From assembly GCA_016794785.1 (NCBI GenBank), contig JAEUHC010000018.1:248001-312000 (forward strand): a DNA stretch of 64,000 bases, written 5' to 3'. This stretch comes from Opitutaceae bacterium. Its GTDB lineage: Bacteria > Verrucomicrobiota > Verrucomicrobiia > Opitutales > Opitutaceae. The translations under genes were made by a program, and so were the position numbers. The notes beneath the pieces are model-generated. The model searched no databases. It was given only the letters and a program-made list of their open reading frames with translations, and was not told where the DNA came from. Shown piece by piece: positions 17,701 to 24,879 of the stretch (position 1 is the stretch's first letter; every line of letters begins with the position of its first letter).

Positions 17701-17891
17701 GTAATCTGCGCCTCGACCACCTCCGCCGCAGCGCCCGGGTAGCTGGTGGTGATCGAGAGCGTGGGCGGATCGACCGCGGGATACTCGCGCACGCCCAGGC
17801 CCGCCAATCCGATCACGCCGAAAAGCACGATCAGCAGCGACAGCACCACGGTGAACACCGGCCGACGGATGGAGAGGCCCGCGAGGTCCAT
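14784..17891 (-). CDS. RND efflux permease (hydrophobe/amphiphile exporter type)
   Basis: This 1035-residue inner-membrane transporter is of the AcrB/MexB type and pumps small hydrophobic or amphiphilic compounds using proton flux. It shows the N-terminal TM1 (SIRRPVFTVVLSLLIV), the pore-domain repeats, and TM4 with the paired proton-relay aspartates (Asp399-Asp400 in LVVDDAIVVLEN). The length is typical. It begins 3 bp after its adaptor gene, so the two form an operon. No outer-membrane channel gene is present beside it. Its closeness to an exported acetamidase and the amidase island suggests export of an amide-related or toxic compound, but the substrate cannot be assigned from sequence. 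Confidence 0.95.
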   Translation of the reverse strand: MDLAGLSIRRPVFTVVLSLLIVLFGVIGLAGLGVREYPAVDPPTLSITTSYPGAAAEVVEAQITAPIEEAVNSVAGIRTLMATSREGTSQITAEFTLDTDLDTAASDVRDQLSRAARNLPPDANPPILIKSNADSSPIFGLAIRSDHRSQLELSAFADVLKERLQTVPGVAAVDQPAEKRYAMRLWIDPDRLAACGLTPLDVRQALNRENVELPSGRIEGDAIELPVKTLSRLNTPEDFNNVVIRRSEDRLVRFRDVGHAELGALNERGMLKTGPTPIAGLYFRPQPGANQIEIVDELLRRLERMKQEVPPDIAVRVAYDSTQYVRRSLAEVEETIIVAFLLVLLVVFAFFREWRTTLIPVLAIPVSIVGAFAVMKAAGFSINVLTLLGVVLAIGLVVDDAIVVLENIYAKIERGVAPMQAGVEGTREIFGAVVATTVVLAVVFLPLLFMGGLSGRLFREFGVTIAGAVIISAVVALTLTPMLSARLLRKHVAHGWLFRATEPFFTGLERGYTATLGRFMRMRWLTAAVLAAALVGIWLGLRVLPRELAPLEDRGRIWVRATGPEGTGFDAMAGLMDDVALTVADHVPEARLMMTQVPGSGGVPGAQGVVNSGFVRVFLVDREQRARSQQQIVDALQPVVRRFSGARVNITQDASIGERRASMSGVQFVVLAANLDLLGQRLPDFLDEVRQSPVFSFVDSDLKFNKPEVRLSIDRDKAQTLGVSALDIAQTLQATLSGQRFGYFIREGKQYEVIGQMTREFRARPGDLGNLAVRSAGGELVRLDNVVTLEERSSPPELYRYNRHAAATVSGTLAAGRTMGEGIAVLEAAARAKLDGRFTTALAGAARDFVESSSSLGWVFALALLLIYLVLAAQFESFRAPFVILFTVPLAVAGAVGALWLFGQTLNIFSQIGLIMLIGLVTKNGILIVEFANHRLAAHGGDPLAAAQEAATARLRPILMTSLATVLGILPIALALGAGAESRVSMGIAVIGGLTAGTALAIFVIPAVYVICAPRRREKSETPPTVELTAAALAK

Positions 17892-17894
17892 CGG

Positions 17895-18968
17895 CTATTG
17901 GGCGCCGCGCGCCACGGCCGGCGGCTCCACGACCACCGGCAGCCCTGCGCGCATCTGCTGCAGGCCCGAGGTGATCACACGATCGCCGGGCTTCAGACCC
18001 TCGAGGATCTGCACCGCGATCTCGCTGCGCGTGCCGGTGCGCACGGGCCGGCGCACCGCCCGGCCGTCAACCAGGATGAAGACGCTCTTCTCGGTCACAC
18101 CCGGCACAACGGCGGCGGCGGGCACTTGGATGGCGTCGGGAATCTCCGCGAGCGTGATCTGGACGCTCGCAAAGCCGCCGGGCAGCAGGCGGCGGCCGGG
18201 ATTGGGCGCGACGGCGCGCACCTGCAGCGTGCGCGTGCCGGGATCGATGCGCGGCTCGAGCGCGATGATCGCGCCGCGCACGGCGCGATCGCCGCCGGAG
18301 ACGGTGAAATTCACCGGCGACGACACCGTCAGCCGGGCGGCGTGGCGTTCCGGCACGGAGAAATCAATCTTGATGCGATCCACACTCTGGAGCGTGGCGA
18401 TGCGCGTGGTGGCGTTGACGAACGCTCCCTCGCTCACGTAACGCAGCCCCACCACGCCGTCGAACGGCGCGCGGATCTCCGTCTTGGCAATCTGCGCCTC
18501 GATGAGCGCGACCTCGGCGCGTTGCACATTCACCTCATTCAGGGCGTTGTCATATTCCTCCTGCGTGAGGCTGGCTCCGCGCTGCAGGAGGCTCGCGAGC
18601 CGGCGCTCCTTCGCCTCGGCCAGCTCCTTCTTCCACGCCGCGCGCTGGAGCGCGGCGCGGAGATCCGCGTCATTGAGTTTCGCGAGCAAATCACCGCGCC
18701 GCACCTGCGCGCCCTCCTCGATGCGCAGCTGCACGATGCGCCCGTTGACCTCGGCCTGCAGCTCGACGGCCTCGTCGGCGCGCAGCGTGCCGGTGGCCGT
18801 GATGGTTTCTGCCAGCGTTGCGGGCGTCACGTTAACAACGGTGACATGCAATGGATCACCGGCCGGTCTGCCGCCGGATTTTTCAGCCGCAGCCGGCGCG
18901 GCCGGCCGCGCACATGCACTGAGCAGCGCGACAGCGGCGAGCGGTAGAGGCCAGAACGTCATGGGCAC
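17895..18968 (-). CDS. RND efflux periplasmic adaptor lipoprotein
   Basis: This 357-residue membrane-fusion protein links the RND permease to an outer-membrane channel. It starts with GTG, with an in-frame ATG two codons later; either is possible. The lipobox LSAC (Cys19) predicts a lipid anchor. The two halves of the lipoyl domain (VELQAEVNGRIVQLRIEEGAQV and IRAPFDGVVGL.YVSEGA) flank a helical hairpin with QRGASLTQEEYDNAL, followed by beta-barrel and membrane-proximal domains. It sits 5 bp downstream of the acetamidase gene and 3 bp upstream of the permease, so all three are probably co-transcribed. Confidence 0.94.
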   Translation of the reverse strand: MPMTFWPLPLAAVALLSACARPAAPAAAEKSGGRPAGDPLHVTVVNVTPATLAETITATGTLRADEAVELQAEVNGRIVQLRIEEGAQVRRGDLLAKLNDADLRAALQRAAWKKELAEAKERRLASLLQRGASLTQEEYDNALNEVNVQRAEVALIEAQIAKTEIRAPFDGVVGLRYVSEGAFVNATTRIATLQSVDRIKIDFSVPERHAARLTVSSPVNFTVSGGDRAVRGAIIALEPRIDPGTRTLQVRAVAPNPGRRLLPGGFASVQITLAEIPDAIQVPAAAVVPGVTEKSVFILVDGRAVRRPVRTGTRSEIAVQILEGLKPGDRVITSGLQQMRAGLPVVVEPPAVARGAQ

Positions 18969-18973
18969 CGGGC

Positions 18974-20110
18974 TCAGCGGCCCCGAAACCAGTAGCGGTT
19001 CGCTTCGTCGAGAAAGAGGCGCTTCGGGATCATCGCGTGGATGCCCTGGGTGCCGTCCACGACCTGCGTGACACGGAAATCGACGCCGATGCTCGCGAGC
19101 GCATAGGCGTGGAAGAAATCATAGCCGCGTTTCTCCTTCAGGAAGGCGACGGTCTCGGTCATCGCCATGCGCATCGCCTGGTCGAGATCGGGATCGAGGC
19201 CGAAGGTCAGCCAGTGGGTCGCCGTCTCGGCGCGCGGTGCGGCGAGTTTCTTCCCTTTGTGCAGAATGAACTGAAACACGGCGGTGTTGGCCGTCTCGAT
19301 CGCGTTGATGGTAATCTCGCCGTCTCCCTGGGCGGCATGGCAGTCGCCGGTGTAAAAGAGGGCACCTTGCTGGAAGATCGGCAGGTAGAGCGTGGCGCCG
19401 GCGGTGAGTTCCTTGCAGTCGAGGTTGCCACCGAAGACGCCGGGCGGGCCCGAGCGACGCTGCGGCCCCTCGGAGTCGGGCGGACACGTGCCCATCACGC
19501 CGTTGAACGGCGCGAGCGGCACCTCCGTGTTGGCGTCGAAGATGCCGGCGTTGCGCGCGAGATCGAGCGGCACGACCTTGTTCCAGGGCCGAGGGACCAG
19601 ATCGGGCAGGCCGCCGCGCCCGGGCATCGCACCGACAGTGCCGTAAGGGATGCGCGGGGTGACCTCGAGAATGCGAATCTCCAGGGAATCACCCGGCTCG
19701 GCCCCCTCGATGTAAACCGGCCCGACGAGCAGGTGGCCACCGGTCGGCACGGGGAGGCCAGTCGCACCCGAGGTTGCCAACGGGCCCGGTGTCGGCGGAA
19801 GCCGGTGGGGCGTCTCCTTGAGCACGCGCGCGGTCTCGGCGAGCGCGGGGTTGGTCGCGAGCGTGGCAGGGATGTTGTTCTCCCGCAGCCAGGCGTCGGG
19901 ATCCTCCTCACGCCAGCGCGCGCCTCCGCCTCCGTCGATGCGCACCGTCGCGCCGGAGCGCACGGTGAGGACGGGTTTCTTGGTCGGTGAAAAATGCCCG
20001 ATGATCGCCGTTTCCGGCGTGAAGGGCACGTAGTGATCGGCCGGCACGGCGGCGAAGACCGGCAACGCAGCCGCGGCAAACGCGACCGCGAGGAGGCGGC
20101 GAGAATTCAT
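18974..20110 (-). CDS. Exported acetamidase/formamidase family protein
   Basis: This 378-residue protein of the FmdA/AmdA family hydrolyses short amides such as formamide or acetamide to ammonia and the acid. Family features include the N-terminal SGATVRID, GPVYIEGAEPGDSLEI, GGNLDCKEL and the FYTGDCHAAQGDGE block, which in this family lies at the metal-binding active site. Unusually for the family it carries a Sec signal peptide (residues 1-20, ending VFA-A), so it should act in the periplasm. It is the first gene of the probable operon with the RND adaptor and pump. Together with the divergent island it adds another amide-bond hydrolase to the locus. Exact substrate is unknown. Confidence 0.9.
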   Translation of the reverse strand: MNSRRLLAVAFAAAALPVFAAVPADHYVPFTPETAIIGHFSPTKKPVLTVRSGATVRIDGGGGARWREEDPDAWLRENNIPATLATNPALAETARVLKETPHRLPPTPGPLATSGATGLPVPTGGHLLVGPVYIEGAEPGDSLEIRILEVTPRIPYGTVGAMPGRGGLPDLVPRPWNKVVPLDLARNAGIFDANTEVPLAPFNGVMGTCPPDSEGPQRRSGPPGVFGGNLDCKELTAGATLYLPIFQQGALFYTGDCHAAQGDGEITINAIETANTAVFQFILHKGKKLAAPRAETATHWLTFGLDPDLDQAMRMAMTETVAFLKEKRGYDFFHAYALASIGVDFRVTQVVDGTQGIHAMIPKRLFLDEANRYWFRGR

Positions 20111-20187
20111 GGTGGCGGGAGGAGTGATTGGCGCAAACCACCAAGCGCAAAGCGTGCCACGGACGCCGCGGACGGCCGATTGACGCG

Positions 20188-21306
20188 CTACCCGGCCAAC
20201 AGAGTTCGCAGCCCCGCCTCGTCGATCACCGGCACGCCCAGCTCACGCGCCTTCTCCAGTTTTGATCCGGCCTCCTCGCCGGCGAGGACGTAGTTCGTCT
20301 TCTTGCTCACGCTGCCGACCACCTTGCCGCCGGCCGCCTCGATCAGCGCAGTCGCTTGCTCGCGCGAGAGCGTGGGCAACGTGCCGGTGAGGACGAAGGT
20401 CTTGCCCGCGAGCACACCCTGCACGGGCGTGGGCATATCGACCGTGGGCGCGTTGGCTATCGCAACAATCGCTGGGAACTCAGGCGCGGGCTCCCGCTGA
20501 AGCGCTGCCGACCAATGTGCCTCACTGATGATTGCTGGCCTGCCTTGTTTCGCCTTTAGTCCTACTGCACGCTCAATTTTTCTCCCGAAGGAAGAGTGCA
20601 CCCACTCCTCACTGCCAAATTCCCCCACAACCAAATAGTCGACCTCGAGCAGGACTGAGGGGACAAACTTACCGCCGCGAGCTTCTATCTGCTCGACACA
20701 ATGGCTCCGCGGACCGAACACGAAATTACCGGTCAGGCAGAATGTCATGTCCCTGAATTCGACCAGCGGAGGAGGAACGTCGAACGGAAGAGCAGTGGCT
20801 CTAACCCCGCGGTTCGGGGTGACGGGAACCGGCTCCACAAGCTTTTTGATAATATCTGAAATCTCAGTCCTCTCTGAGTTGGTAACGACGCCGTCGCAAA
20901 AGGCACTTCTGATTCGTTCGGCCAAGACGCCGCAGGGCCATGTGCCTTCCAAATTGGGGTGGGCTAAGATCCAGCTCTGAATGTAGCGAAGCTCGTCGTC
21001 GTTGATCTCTCGATCCGCAAAAATACCTCGGCATATGCCAATCACTTCATCGACGTCACGCTGCTCGAGACGCGCATAGTCCTTGAATGTTCGAATGCGC
21101 ATCCGTTGTTCCTTATGCGCTTCATCTAGATCGATCTCCCAGCCGGGAAACTCTTCGTGCAACTGAATCGGTGTCCATCCCGGCATTCCTTTGCAGAATA
21201 CCAATAGCTCACGACCTGCTTTCTTGTATGCGCACAGCAACTCCGGCTCTACCGGTCCGTGCCGTTGGTTGAGCTCGTCGACGAAATACCAGTCTACCTT
21301 CTTCAC
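20188..21306 (-). CDS. GYF/TerB-like protein with two BRCT domains; chimeric C-terminus
   Basis: This 372-residue protein starts with GTG, overlapping the ligA stop (GTGA). Residues about 1-60 resemble a GYF_2-type domain (WYF....Q.HGPV, GMPGWTPI). Residues about 70-160 are helical and acidic, like TerB domains. Residues about 185-270 form a BRCT domain (MTFCLTGNF..., GGKFVPSV, YLVVGE). The last 75 residues are a textbook DNA-ligase BRCT (GKTFVLTGTLPTLSREQAT, GSVSKKTNYVLAG, GSKLEKA). That last part has high GC like the rest of the window, while the upstream part has roughly 50 percent GC. The gene therefore looks like a fusion between foreign DNA and the former 3' end of ligA. Its role is unknown; DNA repair is possible. 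Confidence 0.8.
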   Translation of the reverse strand: MKKVDWYFVDELNQRHGPVEPELLCAYKKAGRELLVFCKGMPGWTPIQLHEEFPGWEIDLDEAHKEQRMRIRTFKDYARLEQRDVDEVIGICRGIFADREINDDELRYIQSWILAHPNLEGTWPCGVLAERIRSAFCDGVVTNSERTEISDIIKKLVEPVPVTPNRGVRATALPFDVPPPLVEFRDMTFCLTGNFVFGPRSHCVEQIEARGGKFVPSVLLEVDYLVVGEFGSEEWVHSSFGRKIERAVGLKAKQGRPAIISEAHWSAALQREPAPEFPAIVAIANAPTVDMPTPVQGVLAGKTFVLTGTLPTLSREQATALIEAAGGKVVGSVSKKTNYVLAGEEAGSKLEKARELGVPVIDEAGLRTLLAG

Positions 21307-23870
21307 AGCAGTTCGGGTTGTTGATCAATTGCCGTAGCTGTCGGTTTCGAGGGCAAACCCACAAGCGCCAAAAACTCGTTTTCGTCGATGACCTTCTTAC
21401 CCAGCTTCTTTGCGTCTTCGAGTTTCGAGCCCGCTCCTGGACCGGCAACCACGAGGTCCGTTTTCCGAGTCACGCTTCCAGTCACAAACCCTCCCATCTT
21501 CCGAACGAGATCCTGCGCTTCGACACGGCCAAGCGTCACCAATGACCCTGTAATCACAACGGTTTTCCCGGACAACACCGTTCCCGAAACATTCGAGTCA
21601 CGTGACCTAGGATCAATCTCCAGCTCGCGAAGTCGCTCCACGAAACGCCTTCCCCGAGGACTGGCAACCCACTCCAAGATCGCGCCGGCGACAACAGGCC
21701 CGATTATTGTCGAAACGTATCTCGCGGGGCGCTTCACGCGCTCTGCAAGGCCGCGCTCAATCATCTCCATCGCTAGAGTCGTCAGCTTCGCCCTGATCTC
21801 GTCGCGCCGACGCTTGACATCGGCTTTGTCGGAGGGGGTTGAAGCGTCCGAATCCCCACCGCGCTCATCACATGAGTCGAGTTCCTGGCGGAGAGCTTCC
21901 CATTTTGTCCGTTCCACGGATTCCCCGACGGGTGACGCCTCGTAAAGCGGCAGCTCGGAATACTTCGCATGTCCCGCGTTGACCAACCGCACTCCAATGG
22001 CATCGGCAGCTTGGGCCAGCCGCTCATGCACGAGCCGTAGGCCTTCACGCTCTTCTTGCGACTTCTGCACGTTCCCACGAGCGCTTGGATTATTTCGCTG
22101 AATCTCATTCAACAGCCGCGCCAGCTCCGCGACATCCCGAATCACGGCTGAGTCAACAAATGCAGAAACACTGCCTGTTATCTTGGCTAGATCTTGAGCC
22201 GTAGCTCCACCGACATCCGGGATCTGCATCGCGAGAATCCATCGCTCAAGCGGCTGCTCGCGAGCTTTCGAGATTCCGGAAACGATGCGCTCCGCGTTCT
22301 TCTGACCTAGCTCGGTTGGCTTTCGCTCTTTGCCCGAGTCCAAAAATTTCTTCTCTTTGCTTAGAATCAATTTTGCCAGTTCGCTTGCTTGCAGCCTGAA
22401 GAGATCAAATAGGTCGGCTACCGCTCCAGTCTCAACGAGGCGTTCGGCCACAACGCCGCCCAAACCCTCGATGTCGAGCACGCCGCGGCCGGCGACGTAG
22501 TCGAGGCGGCCGGTGAGCTGCGCGGGGCAATCGGCGTTGGGGCAGCGGATCGCGACCTCGCCCTCCACCTGCACGACGGCAGTGCCGCACACGGGGCATT
22601 TTTCGGGAAACGCATACGGCACGCACTCCGGCGTGCGGCGCGCGAGGTTCACGCCGATCACCGCGGGGATGATTTCGCCGGCTTTCTCTACATAGACGGT
22701 GTCACCCACGCGGATGTCCTTCCGCGCAATCTCGTCGCGGTTGTGGAGGGTGGCGCGCGCGACGGTGGTGCCGGCGAGCTGCACCGGCTCCAGTTCGGCG
22801 ACGGGCGTCAGCACGCCGGTGCGGCCGACTTGGATGGTGATGGCGTTGAGGCGCGTCTCGGCGCGCTCGGGGGCGAACTTGTAGGCGCAGGCCCAGCGCG
22901 GGGAGAGTTTCCGCGCGCTCTGGCCTTCGCCCCGATAGCCGACGAGGCGTTGCAGTTCGAAATCGTCCAGCTTCACCACCGCGCCGTCGGTCGCGTAGGG
23001 CAGTGTGCCGCGCAACGCATCGAGGGCGTGAATGGCGGAGACCACCGCCTCGACGCCGCGCACGTTGCGCCGGTGCTCGAGCGTAGGCAGCCCCCACTGC
23101 GCGAGCGCGGCGTGCCACGCGGCCTGCGAGTCCACGAGGTCGGCCGGCTCGCACGCGCCGAGGCCGTAGAGCACGATTTCGAGGCCGCGCGACTTCACGT
23201 CGGCCGTGTCGAGCTGCTTGAGCGTGCCGGAGGCGAGGTTGCGCGGGTTGGCGTAGGGCGCGAGGCCGGCCTCCTGCTGCGCCTGGTTGATGCGCGCAAA
23301 TTCCGCGAACCGCAGGAAAATCTCGCCGCGGATCTCCACGAGGTCCGGCACGGGCGCCTCCGTGAGATCGGCCGGGGCGCGCAGCTTATGCGGGAGGTTG
23401 GCGATGGTCTTCACGTTCACCGTCACGTCGTCGCCCTCCTCGCCGTCGCCGCGCGTGACGGCGCGCGTGAGCTTTCCTTTTTCGTAGGTGAGGCTGATGG
23501 AGGCGCCGTCGATCTTGGGCTCGACGGAAAACGCGAGGTCGTCGCGGCCGCAGAGCTTGGCGAGGCGCGCGCAGAACTCGCGCAGCTCGGCCTCGTCGTA
23601 GGTGTTGTCGAGCGTGGTCATCGCCTGCCGGTGCTTCACGCGGGCGAAGCCCTCGGTGCGGTCGTCGCCCACGCGGGCGGTCGGCGTGTCGGCGCCGAGC
23701 GCCGCGGCAGCAGCGGGAAACTTTTTTTCCAGCGCGGCGAGCTCGGCCTTCAGACGATCGTAGTCGAAGTCCGTGATCTCGGGCGTGGAGTGGCGATGGT
23801 AGAGTTCGTCGTGGCGCGCGACCGCGGTGCGCAGGTCGGCGATGCGTTGGGCCGCTTCGGCGGGGGACAT
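21303..23870 (-). CDS. ligA: NAD-dependent DNA ligase, mosaic with long insertion
   Basis: This ligase seals nicks in DNA using NAD+. The start at the Met of MSPAEAAQRIADL gives 855 residues, against about 670-700 usual; further upstream Met codons lack homology. Adenylation motif Lys119 (VEPKIDG) is present, and so are the four zinc-finger cysteines (CPVC and CPNADC). Base composition changes at about 22440: N-terminal and zinc-finger parts have the high local GC, while the helix-hairpin-helix and BRCT parts are near 50 percent. Within the HhH region about 150 charged residues (about 22150-21700) are inserted before IIGPVVAGAI. A BRCT domain (GKTVVITGSLVTLGR) ends the protein. Probably functional and essential. 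Confidence 0.93.
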   Translation of the reverse strand: MSPAEAAQRIADLRTAVARHDELYHRHSTPEITDFDYDRLKAELAALEKKFPAAAAALGADTPTARVGDDRTEGFARVKHRQAMTTLDNTYDEAELREFCARLAKLCGRDDLAFSVEPKIDGASISLTYEKGKLTRAVTRGDGEEGDDVTVNVKTIANLPHKLRAPADLTEAPVPDLVEIRGEIFLRFAEFARINQAQQEAGLAPYANPRNLASGTLKQLDTADVKSRGLEIVLYGLGACEPADLVDSQAAWHAALAQWGLPTLEHRRNVRGVEAVVSAIHALDALRGTLPYATDGAVVKLDDFELQRLVGYRGEGQSARKLSPRWACAYKFAPERAETRLNAITIQVGRTGVLTPVAELEPVQLAGTTVARATLHNRDEIARKDIRVGDTVYVEKAGEIIPAVIGVNLARRTPECVPYAFPEKCPVCGTAVVQVEGEVAIRCPNADCPAQLTGRLDYVAGRGVLDIEGLGGVVAERLVETGAVADLFDLFRLQASELAKLILSKEKKFLDSGKERKPTELGQKNAERIVSGISKAREQPLERWILAMQIPDVGGATAQDLAKITGSVSAFVDSAVIRDVAELARLLNEIQRNNPSARGNVQKSQEEREGLRLVHERLAQAADAIGVRLVNAGHAKYSELPLYEASPVGESVERTKWEALRQELDSCDERGGDSDASTPSDKADVKRRRDEIRAKLTTLAMEMIERGLAERVKRPARYVSTIIGPVVAGAILEWVASPRGRRFVERLRELEIDPRSRDSNVSGTVLSGKTVVITGSLVTLGRVEAQDLVRKMGGFVTGSVTRKTDLVVAGPGAGSKLEDAKKLGKKVIDENEFLALVGLPSKPTATAIDQQPELL

Positions 23871-24035
23871 GGGGTGCGAGTGTTGCGGGGAGCGGGCGGT
23901 CGTCGAGCTTGGGGTTTGGAAGGTGGGCGTGGGGCAAATCGCCTTGAGCCGATCCAAGAATTCCAACATCAACCCAAACGAAACGAGCACCATGAAGGTG
24001 CCACTATTTTTTGAGCGCCCGCGTTCACCACGTCC

Positions 24036-24371
24036 ATGACTGCTGTTGCAATTGCTATTCTTCTGGGCGGATTGGCGATGCTGCTCGTCAGCTTGCCGCT
24101 CGTCTATCGCAAGATTCCCATGAATCACTTCTACGGGATTCGCATTCGCGCGTCCTTCGAGTCGGATCAGCGGTGGTATGACATCAACGCCTATGGCGGA
24201 CGCCAAATGGCGGCATGGTCTTGTTTGATCATAGCCACTGGCTTGGTGGGGTTTTTTGTGCCGCGTGAGCATTTCCTAACATATGCATGGGCAAGCGTTC
24301 CAATTTCGCTCGCGGCGGTGTTCATCCCAACGATTCAGATTTTTCGATGGAGCCGCAAACTCGGCCCCTGA
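24036..24371 (+). CDS. SdpI-family membrane protein
   Basis: This 111-residue protein has three likely transmembrane segments (about 3-23, 58-75, 83-100). The conserved pattern between the first two (PMNHFYGIR, SDQRWYDIN.YGG) is that of the SdpI/YhfL family, named after the Bacillus immunity protein against the SdpC toxin. Many distant homologues have no known toxin partner, and none is seen here. GC content is lower than in most of the window. It is divergent from ligA and lies just outside the mosaic ligase block. Confidence 0.8.
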   Translation: MTAVAIAILLGGLAMLLVSLPLVYRKIPMNHFYGIRIRASFESDQRWYDINAYGGRQMAAWSCLIIATGLVGFFVPREHFLTYAWASVPISLAAVFIPTIQIFRWSRKLGP

Positions 24372-24554
24372 TGCGCGTCGAAACCCTAAATGCGCGGGCT
24401 GACGCACAGCGCTCCTTGCCGGGCTCGATCTATTGCAGCCACGCTCGCGGCTGCGAGTGATCGGGCTTTTGTTGGTAGGCGACGCGCAAGGCGCAGAGGG
24501 CTTCGTCGCTAAGGCCGAGGCGAACGAACCCGCGTTGGCCGCAGGGAGGGCGAT

Positions 24555-24583
24555 AAAAAAGGCCCGCCGTAAGGCGGGCCTTT
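24555..24583. terminator. Bidirectional terminator hairpin
   Basis: The 8-base stem GGCCCGCC/GGCGGGCC with a GTAA loop is flanked by six A on the left and three T on the right, so it could terminate transcription from either side, best on the minus strand. Confidence 0.75.
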
Positions 24584-24700
24584 GATTCGAACCGGGCACT
24601 TGCGCCGGGCGGCGGACAACGTCCAGTAAGCAACAGACTATTCCTAGGTGGGCCGCTTTTCCGCAAGCGGCCTAGGTTCACGGGGGCAAATCGCCCTGCA

Positions 24701-24731
24701 ACCCAGGCCGGCTCGGAGAGCCGGCCCCACC
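24701..24731. repeat. Palindromic repeat, CGGCTCGGAGAGCCG family, copy 1
   Basis: The 31-base unit has a stem GGCCGGCT/AGCCGGCC around CGGAG-like centre bases. A second copy with compensating changes in the stem lies at 61048-61078, so this is a dispersed family. Confidence 0.8.
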
Positions 24732-24775
24732 TCGGAACGTGTGATTCATACCATAGTCTTCCTCCTTATGGACTT

Positions 24776-24850
24776 TGTCATTGCGAGGTGCGCGCAGCGC
24801 GCCGTGGCAATCCAGCTGGAGGCTTGGTCGCTCCGCTCCTCGCCATGACA
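24776..24850. repeat. Dispersed TGTCATTGCG palindromic repeat, copy 1
   Basis: A 75-base element is bounded by TGTCATTGCG and CGCCATGACA and contains GTGGCAATCC near the middle. A second, better preserved copy lies at 47009-47090. The ends resemble the TCATTGCGAGG...CAATCC repeats known from many bacterial genomes. Confidence 0.8.
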
Positions 24851-24879
24851 GGCCAAAGGCAAAGGGCCGTTGGGATTGA

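Larger units (their letters stand above)
24372..24879. other. Intergenic region carrying several hairpins and repeats
   Basis: These 508 bases hold no convincing gene. A frame on the minus strand (24430-24681) has no homology that I recognise and runs through a terminator hairpin. The region contains four separate inverted-repeat elements: a GC-rich terminator, a CCTAGG hairpin, a CGGCTCGGAGAGCCG element and a TCATTGCGAG element. Three are listed individually below; the CCTAGG hairpin is at 24643-24676. Confidence 0.7.

Noticed and set aside
23871..24272. Upstream extension of LigA
   Set aside because: The extra residues lack ligase similarity and overlap the divergent SdpI-like gene; homology starts at MSPAEAAQR.
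24575..24605. Possible tRNA 3' part on the minus strand (GGTTCGAATC)
   Set aside because: The TTCGAAT loop has no matching 5-bp T-stem, no acceptor stem and no anticodon arm could be folded.
24430..24681. 83-codon minus-strand frame
   Set aside because: It runs through a terminator hairpin and has no recognisable domain, so it was treated as intergenic.
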